Source of the DNA: Hamiltosporidium magnivora | Taxonomy: Eukaryota; Microsporidia; Dubosqiidae | Assembly (NCBI GenBank): GCA_004325065.1 | Contig: PITI01000597.1 | Location: 1 to 10,409, forward strand | Length of the DNA stretch: 10,409 nucleotides | Direction: 5' to 3' | Shown: positions 1 to 7,166 of the stretch, piece by piece | Position numbering within the stretch: position 1 is the first letter of the stretch | How the letters are laid out: each line of letters starts with the position of its first letter | The notes under the pieces: model-generated | Told to the model about the DNA's origin: nothing | The model's input: the letters and a program-made list of their open reading frames with translations, nothing else | Database searches by the model: none | Translations under genes and position numbers: made by a program

Positions 1-581
1 GAATTTTTACTTTCAAATAAAAAAATATTTTCACAGTTAATATTTTTAAAATTCCGTTTCAAAAAACTTAAAAAGATTTTTTTTATATTTTTATAAATTT
101 CATTATCGAATTCCTTCAAAAAACAAAAGAAAATTTCAAGTTCTTTAGAAAAAATACAAATAAATAAATCAGAAGAAATATCTAAAGAATTAAAAATATG
201 TTTTTTAAATTCGTTTTGTCCAATTATACATTCTATTTTACCGGTATATATACAGAAATAATTATAAAATAGTTTTTCTGCTTTTCCACAAATTATCTTT
301 TTATCGGTTATAATTTTGGTTAAGTTTTTAAAAGTTTTTATATCACAAATTTCTTGTTCCACAATTTCCATCTTTTTTATTTCTAATCTAAGTTTTTCCA
401 ACTCACTTATAATTTCGTTTATGCGTATTTTTTCTATTTTTTCTGAAATATTTTTTTCTTCTTTCTTTAAATTTTGTATTTTTAGAGCATTCTTATCTAA
501 TTCTTCTTTTTTTATATTTAAATTTCGTTTCACTTCACTAAAATTGAGAATTTTTTCATATTTCTTATATATTTCATCCAT
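1..581 (-). CDS. Coiled-coil hypothetical protein, 5' part (runs off left edge)
   Basis: An uninterrupted minus-strand frame of 193 codons begins at the ATG at 581 (MDEIYKKYEK) and stays open to base 1, so the C-terminus lies outside the window. Residues about 16-80 are Lys/Glu/Ile/Leu-rich with heptad-like spacing and no proline, as in a coiled coil. Residues about 100-193 are aromatic- and Leu/Ile-rich with alternating basic helices, which suggests a helical domain. No signal peptide or clear membrane segment is visible. Codon choice is strongly A/T-biased, as in the LRR gene at 4792-7131. The start is supported by a TATA-like box 25-32 bases upstream and a CCC run just before the ATG. I do not recognise the family. 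A coiled-coil N-terminus before a helical rod would suit a vesicle-tethering subunit (exocyst or COG type) or a kinetochore or spindle protein, but this is only a guess. That the frame is a real gene is fairly secure. Confidence 0.85.
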   Translation of the reverse strand, partial: MDEIYKKYEKILNFSEVKRNLNIKKEELDKNALKIQNLKKEEKNISEKIEKIRINEIISELEKLRLEIKKMEIVEQEICDIKTFKNLTKIITDKKIICGKAEKLFYNYFCIYTGKIECIIGQNEFKKHIFNSLDISSDLFICIFSKELEIFFCFLKEFDNEIYKNIKKIFLSFLKRNFKNINCENIFLFESKN

Positions 582-582
582 C

Positions 583-591
583 TCAGGGCAT
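583..591 (-). other. Three-codon upstream frame (Met-Pro-stop)
   Basis: The minus strand reads ATG CCC TGA, then a single G, then the ATG of the coiled-coil gene at 581. If transcription starts upstream of 591, the first ATG would encode a two-residue upstream frame. With the very short leaders typical of microsporidia the mRNA may instead start inside or after it. The CCC could equally be the CCC/GGG-type signal known next to microsporidian start codons. It is seen in the sequence; any function is inference. Confidence 0.35.
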
Positions 592-605
592 TTGGTCCTT
601 TTTTT

Positions 606-613
606 TATTTATA
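606..613 (-). promoter_or_regulatory. TATA-like box of the coiled-coil gene
   Basis: The minus strand reads TATAAATA, ending 25 bases before the ATG at 581. The spacing closely resembles that of the TATA-like box of the LRR gene (28-35 bases before its first ATG), and suits an organism with very short 5' leaders. In such AT-rich DNA a chance match is possible. Confidence 0.45.
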
Positions 614-859
614 TTCAAAATTACTATAAAATTGAGAATTTAATAAAAAGTAAAATTATTTGAGAAATTCATTAATACATCAATAGAAACTTTTAGATTC
701 TTATTTATATGAATATTACAAATAAAAGTATAAAATTACAATTTAAAGGTGGGAAAAGAAAATAGAGCCTTCGCAATGAAATTTATAGTTAAAAACAATC
801 TTTTGTTTCTAATTTATTTTTAGTTTAGATATAAAATTGAAACAATTTATGAAGGGTAT
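614..859. other. AT-rich intergenic spacer
   Basis: This stretch lies between the start of the left gene and the last recognisable integrase trace of the Ty3/gypsy relic. I see no open frame of note, tRNA or LTR-like repeat. If the element once had an LTR downstream of pol it should lie here, but no partner sequence is visible near 4500-4750. Confidence 0.5.
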
Positions 860-904
860 AATACTCTTTCATCTTTTTATATATTTTCTTATAGATCTTT
901 AACC

Positions 905-1262
905 ACCATACTTTCCGCTTGTAAATCCGAATCTTTGTTTATAATTATCGTCAGTTATTCTAGTGTGCTTCCTCCAGCAATGATGATTATTGCATTATTT
1001 TTTGTTTGACATTATTTTCCTCGTTATTCACTTGCTTTAAAGGGCGTGTTGGTTATTTACGTACCCCAGCTTTTTCAATAACACGGATTAATGCTTTTAC
1101 CACTCTCTTTGTCATTTGGTCTCGACTATGGTCCTTTTCGTCGATAAAACGAAATCATTTCGACTGTCTTCTTGTGTACTACCATCAGAACATATGCCTT
1201 ATATTCATAAATATTTGTTGTCTTTTAACATACGTCTTATGATAATGTGTTACATTAGCGTC
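905..1262 (-). pseudogene. Ty3/gypsy integrase core, broken
   Basis: Integrase inserts retroelement cDNA into the host chromosome using a D,D-35-E triad. From 1262 downwards the minus strand shows LDAN at the position of the first Asp. KAYVLMVVHKKT (1165-1200) follows, where families have an Asp-Lys/Arg-x-Thr turn after a hydrophobic strand. KDHS then leads to VVKALIRVIEKAGVRK (about 1056-1103), the helix before the second catalytic strand. The next residues, PTRPLKQVNNEE, sit where the second Asp and the G-x-E-F signature belong but lack them. Farther on, WRKHTRITDDNYKQRFG (about 930-980) fits the helix that normally carries the catalytic Glu. At least two frameshifts and several stops interrupt the reading. 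The fold assignment is moderately secure; catalysis is lost. Confidence 0.65.
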
Positions 1263-1440
1263 TAAAGTCATTAAATATGGTATTATATCAAAACTACATC
1301 TCTATATAAGACCTAAATCATTGGCTAATAGGTCATACGTCTCAAGTTATTCATTTTCAACTATTTGAAGTGAATCTTGGGAATTTTTTCCTACTTCAAT
1401 AAGATCTATCTTATCCTGCCTCTCGTTTAAATTAAATATA

Positions 1441-1786
1441 TCACTCTATTATTACAAATTTTGACATAAGATCTTGTTCTAGGAGCACTTGAATCTCTGT
1501 ATATTTGTCATCAAGAATTTCTGGAACATAGTGGCTTCTAATTCGATTTGAAAACAAAAATTCATATCTATTTGTTAGAAATAAATTTATGCATTCTATT
1601 ACATCATTGTGTAGTCTTACTATAGTCATGCTCATGTCTTTTCTGATATTTTGTCGATAAAGAATCCACTGTTTTCCTAGACTGATTGCAACGCTGACAC
1701 ACATTTCTACACCCAAAAATACATTTATTATAAATATAGCAGCGCACTGCTTCATCGAACAGTCCGAAACTTCCTTTCATAACCAA
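1441..1786 (-). pseudogene. Open stretch upstream of integrase core, possible zinc-binding remnant
   Basis: Two overlapping minus-strand frames stay open for 104 and 60 codons here, longer than elsewhere in the relic. One holds CRNVCQRCNQSRK (about 1675-1711), which resembles the CxxC half of the HHCC zinc-binding domain that precedes gypsy integrase cores. The matching histidines are not clear. The gap from this motif to the first core Asp (1262) is about 430 bases, whereas roughly 100 would be usual, so either an insertion lies between them or the match is chance. NLFLTNRYEFLF near 1550-1588 also looks integrase-like, which raises the possibility of a second nested fragment. It belongs to the relic by position; the finer identity is uncertain. 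Confidence 0.3.
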
Positions 1787-2439
1787 TCTTTAGGGTTTTT
1801 AGACCTACTAGAGGATTATTTATACCATTATATAACTTTGAATGTGGTTTAAGCTTTGCTATTTCGTCATTTATGTTAGCTAGTGAACTTCATTTGATTT
1901 CTTCTCACTGACTTCTTCTTTTAAACCACATTTTACTTTTAAGAAGTTTTTTATCAATGCAAGGTGGATTCTATCATTATTCTCAATTTTTAAGATTTTG
2001 GCTCTTCTTCTAGAAGTATCTTTATCTTTTTTCAGATAATCAAAGAGTTACGAAATAGATGTTTGCTTTTGATATTTAAAGATTATAACCTCTTCCGAGT
2101 TTCTTCCGGAAAAGATATAGACGTTCTTTTCATCCTGAGCGTAGATATATTTATTTATTCACTAAAATCGTGCGTAAAGCATAATCTAAATTCGAGAAGT
2201 CAGTCGGTTCCAGTCGAAATACACCTATATTACATTTTATTTACGATATTGCATGTCGATGTAGGGCTTGAAATAAACTTCATGGATTCAATTTTGTGAA
2301 ACAAAGTCCTCCTACATTGACTATCAGTTTGGTCTATATTTCCTCAAATAACTACATGTTAAGATTCACCTGCTATTTTTTATGATTCCACTGTATTTTT
2401 AAACATATATTCTTTCAATCAGAGAACCAATAATTTCTC

Positions 2440-2655
2440 AACATAGACCATTCATCGTCGAATTCGCTTTTTTAACTAAAATCTTACGTTTTCCATAAAC
2501 AGCTTGCCCTCATGGATTGCCTTTTCAAATGTTTGCCTATCTTTGGCAATATATATGAGAAAATAAATAAATATGATATGATTGGTAGAATGCGATTAAC
2601 TCTCTCTCTGTAGTGTCACCTTTACACATTTTTCATTAAGCTTTCGGCTAAATCC
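2440..2655 (-). pseudogene. Ty3/gypsy RNase H, broken
   Basis: RNase H removes the RNA strand during reverse transcription. The minus strand reads GFSRKLNEK (2629-2655) and then, after a frameshift, ERELIAFYQSY (2576-2608). In gypsy RNase H the S-R-x-L block is followed by E-x-E-L-x-A at almost exactly this spacing. Farther on, HEGKLFMENVRF (about 2479-2514) sits where the T-D-H-K-x-L block is expected, and RIRR leads into MVYVEKLLVL as in the closing helix. The early T-D-A-S block is not readable. Stops and frame changes show the gene is dead. This is the clearest single motif pair in the relic. Confidence 0.72.
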
Positions 2656-2949
2656 ACCCATACTTATAACAAACAGAAATGAAAACAGACCTTCTTCTAA
2701 AATGACCTTTTCAATCTTCTTGTTCCTGATTTTTTAGGCACAAATAAAATATAAATTTTCCACTGTGATTCTGTTTTTTAATAAATTTCAGGATACAATC
2801 AGATAACTTAATGCTTTCGATGCATGAAGTCAAATAAGTACTTTTATTGAACAAAAAGCTTTTTTAGGCATCAATCCAAGTTTCTTTAAGATTATTTCGT
2901 TACTCTTTATTAGAGGAACATTCATCAGGGCTTGCTCTTTTCTCAATAA

Positions 2950-3292
2950 AAACCTCTCACTCCACCAAACAAATATCTGATAGTAACCGAGTCTTTCAGA
3001 CTCAAGAAAACGAATTTGTAACACATTTTGTTGTCAGTTTGTATAAGTTTGAAATATCGGTAATTGCCCTGCAACCAGAACCAGTCTTTGACTTGCCTTT
3101 ATGTATCAAATATGTAAGTCTACAATAATAACGTCGGCTTGAGAATTTTCTTCTAAATAAATGACTTTCACGATATCATAAAGATATTTATGAAGACTCG
3201 TGAGTTCATTTATGTAGACATTGTAAATAACATACATTTTGGGAGTTTCTGGGTAAGAACTCAATTGATAATATATACAAACTCATCAAGTG
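2950..3292 (-). pseudogene. Ty3/gypsy reverse transcriptase, broken
   Basis: The RT palm and connection traces lie on the minus strand. FVYIIN followed by VLTQ (or LPRNSQNVCYLQ in the next frame), near 3225-3281, corresponds to the family's P-F-G-L-x-N-A/S-P-x-x-F-Q block. NVYINELTSLHKYLYDIVKV and YLEE (3148-3159) follow, with YLEE where the catalytic YxDD should be, so both Asp are replaced by Glu. Then IRFLESERLGYYQIFVWWSE (about 2956-3015) matches the F-L-G-x-x-x-Y-Y-R-x-F block before RNase H. YxDD to that block spans about 50 codons here and about 85 in living elements, which implies a deletion. Upstream RT blocks in 3300-4190 are too decayed to call. The family assignment is good; activity is not possible. 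Confidence 0.68.
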
Positions 3293-4195
3293 GAAATAAC
3301 TTAGTCTGATGAGTATCCTACATGAAAGATATCACATAGTCATCATACGCAACTACTTTTCTTTTTGTTCCACATTGTAAACCAAAATTGAAAATTCGTC
3401 AGGATTCACAGCATTCTCAGAAAAAGCACGATAAATTCGGCATCAAAATAACCCAACCATATTATTCTCTTTTCAGAATGTTTCCTACATTCATACATTG
3501 TATTTTTCTGTAGACAATGAGACACCAATTCTCTTTAACAGAGCTCCTGAAAAATCATTAATACCGCTCAAGTTTAAATTGGACTCATGGGTGGCTTAAG
3601 ACTTGGCGTTTCTGAAGTGATGGGTTTTCCCTGCATACGAGACTTTTCGAAAAGATATGTGGAGATTACTAGCCTGGAAACTTTACATTCTATATTTTCT
3701 TCCCAAGCCGATCTCGGTTGTGTGATGCAAGACACCTCTGCATATCATATCTATGAGGCAAAATAAATCGAGATACATCAAATACGGACTCAGGTATATG
3801 AAATACAACATATTTACCTGCGATTCAATTATAGAAGTCCAAATTTTTAGCATCAACTAATCTACTTGAAAACTTTCTTGTTCGAAGCACAACATCTCTG
3901 ACTTTCCTACTCGCAATTTCTTGATTTTACACAATGACTTCTCTTTCGGGTTAATATAGAGTGTGATGTCGTTAAAGAGCATGCTTCGGTGAGAAGGTTG
4001 CATTTCTACGTCGCTCTCTATTTTCTTCTTGCCTTATTTCCCTTTCTGCCGCAATTTGTGTTAATTTTTTAAACACATCGATATTGATATTAAGGCCAAT
4101 TTTTTCATTATAGTATTTCTGAATTGCAGACCAGCCTTTTTGATTACCCCCTCAAATCTATCTTTACCTGCTAGAATAGAAAATCTGGGTCATTT

Positions 4196-4490
4196 CGACT
4201 CAACGGCTGTGGGAGAATCAAGCAATGAATAGAATACCATCAGTCGGCTTCCTTCCATAATAGCAGCAGTATTGAAGGTCTCTATGATTTTGGCCGATCT
4301 ACACCCAGGCGAATTGGAACGGGAGGACGTGGGTATGGTGTCAAGCGAGCAAAATGGAGTATTCTGGCAAGCTTTGTTGGATGGCAAGTGTTTTTGTTAT
4401 GGATAGGTGGCTGTAGGGGAAGTTTCTCGGGTATTTTTACCACATCGAAATCACAAGATTTTATCTGCATTTGTGTGATTTCCGCAGTGT
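4196..4490 (-). pseudogene. Gag zinc-knuckle and aspartic protease traces
   Basis: On the minus strand, CHPTKLARILHFARL (about 4342-4386) resembles a CCHC nucleic-acid-binding knuckle (C-x2-C-x4-H-x4-C) with its G-H-F-A-R core, but the second and last Cys are absent and the spacing is two residues long. In another frame about 80 bases on, IMEGSRLMVFYSLLDSPTAV (4202-4261) resembles a retropepsin start: a hydrophobic strand, then L-L-D-S/T-G-A with Pro in place of Gly. Knuckle followed by protease is the expected Gag-Pol junction order. Local GC is near 50%, unlike the rest of the relic. Either match could be chance; together, and in line with RT, they are suggestive. Confidence 0.4.
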
Positions 4491-4755
4491 TTTGCAGCCT
4501 TTTTGTTCCTTTTTTATATTTTTTGTGTCAAGTTTCTTCTTTCTGACCATTTTATTTTCAGATTGTGTATTCCAAACCATATCTTCGTATGTTCAAAGAT
4601 TATGAGGCAAAAGTATGGATTATTAGACTTTATGCAAAGAAAATAAATTAATTGTTTTGTTTCGGTTAGTAGTTTTATTCGAATAGAACCTAGTTTTTTA
4701 ATTTAAAGATTAAAATATATGCTATGATTTTTTTTGATTATAAAGTTTTTCAGAG
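4491..4755. other. Spacer between relic and LRR gene
   Basis: This is AT-rich and T-rich sequence with no supported gene. A full gypsy gag would need roughly another 1 kb here but cannot fit before the LRR gene, so the element is 5'-truncated. No LTR is recognised. Confidence 0.5.
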
Positions 4756-4756
4756 A

Positions 4757-4764
4757 TATATATT
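4757..4764 (+). promoter_or_regulatory. TATA-like box of the LRR gene
   Basis: TATATATT lies 28-35 bases before the first ATG at 4792. An AAATTTTT run follows at 4770-4777, similar to the AAATTT-type element described near microsporidian starts. The spacing is close to that of the box before the coiled-coil gene, which favours the first ATG as the start. Low sequence complexity limits the confidence. Confidence 0.45.
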
Positions 4765-4791
4765 TTCGAAAATTTTTGACCTCAAAATCGC

Positions 4792-7131
4792 ATGTGGATA
4801 GTAAATAGTGAAAATAAAGAAAAATATAATCTTAGAAATAGAAGGATAGATATATACAAACATTGTTTTGGTATTTTTTATCAAAATATATGCGCGGTTA
4901 AATTCCTTAAGCATTTTATTTTTACAGTGTTCTTGATTAAGATTCATATATGTTGCATTAATGTAACAATTATGGAAATTAATAATAATACAAAATGTGA
5001 TACTTTGCTATACCAAAAGGATTTGTATTTTTTATGTATGAAAACCTGTAAATTGGTTTCTAATTTTGAAGGTAAAGAATTTCATTATGACGATTCTTGT
5101 GATTCTCATAATTCTATGAATACGTTTAATTTTATTTATCCAAACCAAATATCGCTTGCTTTCGATTTTCTAGATGAAAAAATTCTTTTAAATAAAGAAA
5201 AAATCTTTATTGGTATGGAAAAGATTAGTTTCATGTCGTTTTCATATTTTATAAAATTTTTGGAGGCAGAAGACAATATTTTTTCAATTGAGCCTAATTT
5301 AACCTTCGAAATTTTAAAATATTTAAATATTTTTAGAATAAAAAGAAATCACTTGTATATGAATTTTATAAAGTCATTGACTTTCCATTCTGTAATGTTT
5401 AAAGAAGAAGCTTTCTCCGAGAAAACTGCTGAAATATTTTTAGATTATAGTGAATATAATAATTTATTTATTCTTGATATGATCGAGTATTTCTGTAAAT
5501 TTTATTTCCTCCCAAAATATTTTATAGATAAAACATTTCATAAATACAGTCCAAATCGACTTTTTTTTCGAAGAAAATTGCATAAAAAGCGTTCCATTTT
5601 TAGGAATATGCAGATTGAAGGAATTGAACTAGAAATTTATAAATATTTTTTAAATTCGAGATTTCGTAGCATATGGCAAATCTTGATAAAAATATTCTAT
5701 TTAGATAAGTTATATTTAGATTTATACACAAGATTTAACGATACGAACATGGATATAATTGTCTCTTCGCTGCCGCCAAAACCAAAAAAAATTACACTGC
5801 TAGTTGAAGAAAGCCATCTACCAATATTTGATAAACTACATAAAATTAATTATTTTAAATCGAAAAAGACTGTAAAACTTATTGTTGCCTGTGATACAAA
5901 ATATATTTTGGAAAGAATAGAAGCCTTCAAAAATCAGGAAAAACTCATATTAATTTTCAATAAAATAGAGATGAAGGAATTAGTTTGTTTGGAAAGCAGC
6001 CCAACATTTGAATCTATAAAATATGTAAAAATTCGCTTTATTATTTTAACCGAAATATTATCTAAAGTGGCTTCGGCTTCATTTCAGGGGAATAGAAAAA
6101 ACATTTACATAGATTTTTCAGAGAATTTTAAAATTTCTGATTCAGAAAATAATTTATACGAATTACCCACATATAATTTCAAGGATTATATAATTGGAAT
6201 ATCTTTAAAATTATGTAAACAAAATTATGAGCTGATTGATTTTAAAAAATTATTTCATCCCGAATATATAACTCGATTGAACTTGGATCTAAAAAATGTT
6301 GAAAATAATAGTTTAAGTAATTACTTCTTTTTGGAATCATTTAAAGCTTTATCAACTTTATATCTTTCAAATATAAAATTAACCGGTGTGCTTCTGAAGT
6401 TTATATTGAGATCTAAGGAGTTAATATTTGTTTGGTTCAAATATTTTATTTTTGATGAAAATTTAACCTGTGAAAATCTAGATTTTATTAACAAATCGGT
6501 CATTCATATGGAATTTTACGACATAACTCATCATTTGAATATTCAATATTACTATTTTATAACTAGATTTATCGCCTTAAGATATCTGCTAGTTTGTCTG
6601 TCTTATAGCCCAGATGTAGCCTTTAAAAGTTTTTTAATAGAAGATAATATGATTGATGCTAGTATTTCAAGACTTAAAAAACCAGTTTTGTTACCAAATT
6701 TGTGTTGTTTTAAATATACAAACGAAGTCATGTATCAAAATTCTTCAAAATTTAGTTCTTTACACATTTTTTCTTTCTTTGTGTGTTTTAATTTCCTGGA
6801 AAAACTTGTTTATGATGCAGATGCTTTACATTTAGCTGATATTGATATCATTGAAAATATAAAAACACTCAAATGTCTAAAATTATGCGTTTTTAAAATA
6901 GATATAGAGTTTAATATCCTAGAAAAAATACTTCGGTCTAATATTAGAAAAACTGTAAGCAAATTACAGCTCTATGTAAACGAATTTACAAGTTCAGAAT
7001 TATTTTCAATTTTATCATTTAAAAATCTCAAGTTTTTAAGAATATCTGCCATGAACTTTGAGGAAAAAAATAAAAAATATATAGATCTGCTCACTGGAAT
7101 GAATCTTATCAACTTTGTAGCATTTATTTGA
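4792..7131 (+). CDS. Leucine-rich-repeat protein with BTB/Skp1-like N-terminal part
   Basis: An intact 779-codon frame with A/T-biased codons and no intron. Residues 1-60 include a hydrophobic stretch (about 37-60), a possible signal anchor. Residues about 130-200 alternate short strands and helices: EKISFMSFSYFIKFLEAED, then FEILKYLNIFRIKRNHLYMN. The second block resembles the BTB/Skp1 pattern of helix, N/D-Y-L-x-I and helix. From about residue 330 onward, irregular repeats of roughly 24-30 residues show the L-x-x-L-x-L strand signature, for example ITRLNLDL (493-500), LSTLYLSNIKL (520-530), LKCLKLCVF (693-701), VSKLQLYV (722-729) and NLKFLRIS (745-752). LRR arrays bind protein partners; the partner here is unknown. 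The start may be Met1 (TATA spacing) or Met61 at 4972 (better base context, A at -3 and G at +4). Large divergent LRR families are known in some microsporidia. Being a real gene is near certain, LRR likely, BTB/Skp1 tentative. Confidence 0.88.
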   Translation: MWIVNSENKEKYNLRNRRIDIYKHCFGIFYQNICAVKFLKHFIFTVFLIKIHICCINVTIMEINNNTKCDTLLYQKDLYFLCMKTCKLVSNFEGKEFHYDDSCDSHNSMNTFNFIYPNQISLAFDFLDEKILLNKEKIFIGMEKISFMSFSYFIKFLEAEDNIFSIEPNLTFEILKYLNIFRIKRNHLYMNFIKSLTFHSVMFKEEAFSEKTAEIFLDYSEYNNLFILDMIEYFCKFYFLPKYFIDKTFHKYSPNRLFFRRKLHKKRSIFRNMQIEGIELEIYKYFLNSRFRSIWQILIKIFYLDKLYLDLYTRFNDTNMDIIVSSLPPKPKKITLLVEESHLPIFDKLHKINYFKSKKTVKLIVACDTKYILERIEAFKNQEKLILIFNKIEMKELVCLESSPTFESIKYVKIRFIILTEILSKVASASFQGNRKNIYIDFSENFKISDSENNLYELPTYNFKDYIIGISLKLCKQNYELIDFKKLFHPEYITRLNLDLKNVENNSLSNYFFLESFKALSTLYLSNIKLTGVLLKFILRSKELIFVWFKYFIFDENLTCENLDFINKSVIHMEFYDITHHLNIQYYYFITRFIALRYLLVCLSYSPDVAFKSFLIEDNMIDASISRLKKPVLLPNLCCFKYTNEVMYQNSSKFSSLHIFSFFVCFNFLEKLVYDADALHLADIDIIENIKTLKCLKLCVFKIDIEFNILEKILRSNIRKTVSKLQLYVNEFTSSELFSILSFKNLKFLRISAMNFEEKNKKYIDLLTGMNLINFVAFI

Positions 7132-7160
7132 ATAATCACGAATGTAAAGTATCTATAGAT

Positions 7161-7166
7161 AATAAA
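7161..7166 (+). terminator. Polyadenylation signal (AATAAA) of the LRR gene
   Basis: The canonical hexamer lies 30 bases after the TGA at 7129-7131, a fitting place for a short 3' untranslated region. Such hexamers are frequent by chance in this AT-rich DNA. Confidence 0.4.

Larger units (their letters stand above)
860..4490 (-). mobile_element. Decayed Ty3/gypsy LTR retrotransposon (relic)
   Basis: On the minus strand, motifs of a gypsy-type polyprotein follow one another in the expected order, in different frames and broken by stops. A Gag zinc-knuckle-like trace lies near 4340-4388 and a protease-like LLDS near 4217. RT traces lie at 3148-3292 and 2950-3015, RNase H at about 2440-2655, and the integrase core with its tail at about 905-1262. 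PR-RT-RH-INT order is diagnostic of Ty3/gypsy, since Ty1/copia has INT before RT. Local GC is higher than in the flanking genes, especially at 4180-4480. No LTR pair, primer-binding site or polypurine tract was found, and most of gag is missing at the 4490 end. The limits are approximate. The element is surely inactive. The identity rests on several independent motifs read by eye. Confidence 0.7.

Noticed and set aside
316..663. Plus-strand frame of 115 codons rich in Phe, Ser and Ile
   Set aside because: It is the antisense shadow of the intact minus-strand coiled-coil gene (581 to 1), whose Lys/Glu-rich codons read as Phe/Ser on the other strand.
700..780. Purine-rich run (GGTGGGAAAAGAAAATAGAG) as a polypurine tract of the gypsy element
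   Set aside because: It is purine-rich on the plus strand, whereas the element lies on the minus strand, and no LTR follows.
1006..1242. Plus-strand frame of 78 codons
   Set aside because: It lies opposite the minus-strand integrase-core traces, and its product has no recognisable domain.
1441..1560. First read as the N-terminal part of a gypsy RT (SHYVPEILDD...EIQVLLEQ)
   Set aside because: It lies downstream of RT and RNase H and next to the integrase core, which is the wrong place for an RT N-terminus.
2063..2299. Plus-strand frame of 78 codons
   Set aside because: It lies inside the gypsy relic on the wrong strand, with no homology seen and no promoter-like context. The minus strand near 2097-2150 reads SGRNSEEV, faintly like the end of RNase H, but at the wrong distance, so I did not call that either.
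3110..3240. First read as a LINE reverse transcriptase (NVYINEL followed by ADVIIV)
   Set aside because: The gypsy reading fits better: RNSQNV precedes it, YLEE sits at the YxDD place, and the LGYYQ and RNase H blocks follow in order with integrase beyond.
4750..4947. Minus-strand frame of 65 codons over the LRR gene start
   Set aside because: It is antisense to the start of the intact LRR gene, with no supporting motif.
6321..6835. Short frames on both strands within the LRR gene (6321-6503 minus, 6653-6835 plus)
   Set aside because: They are shadows of the intact 779-codon frame.
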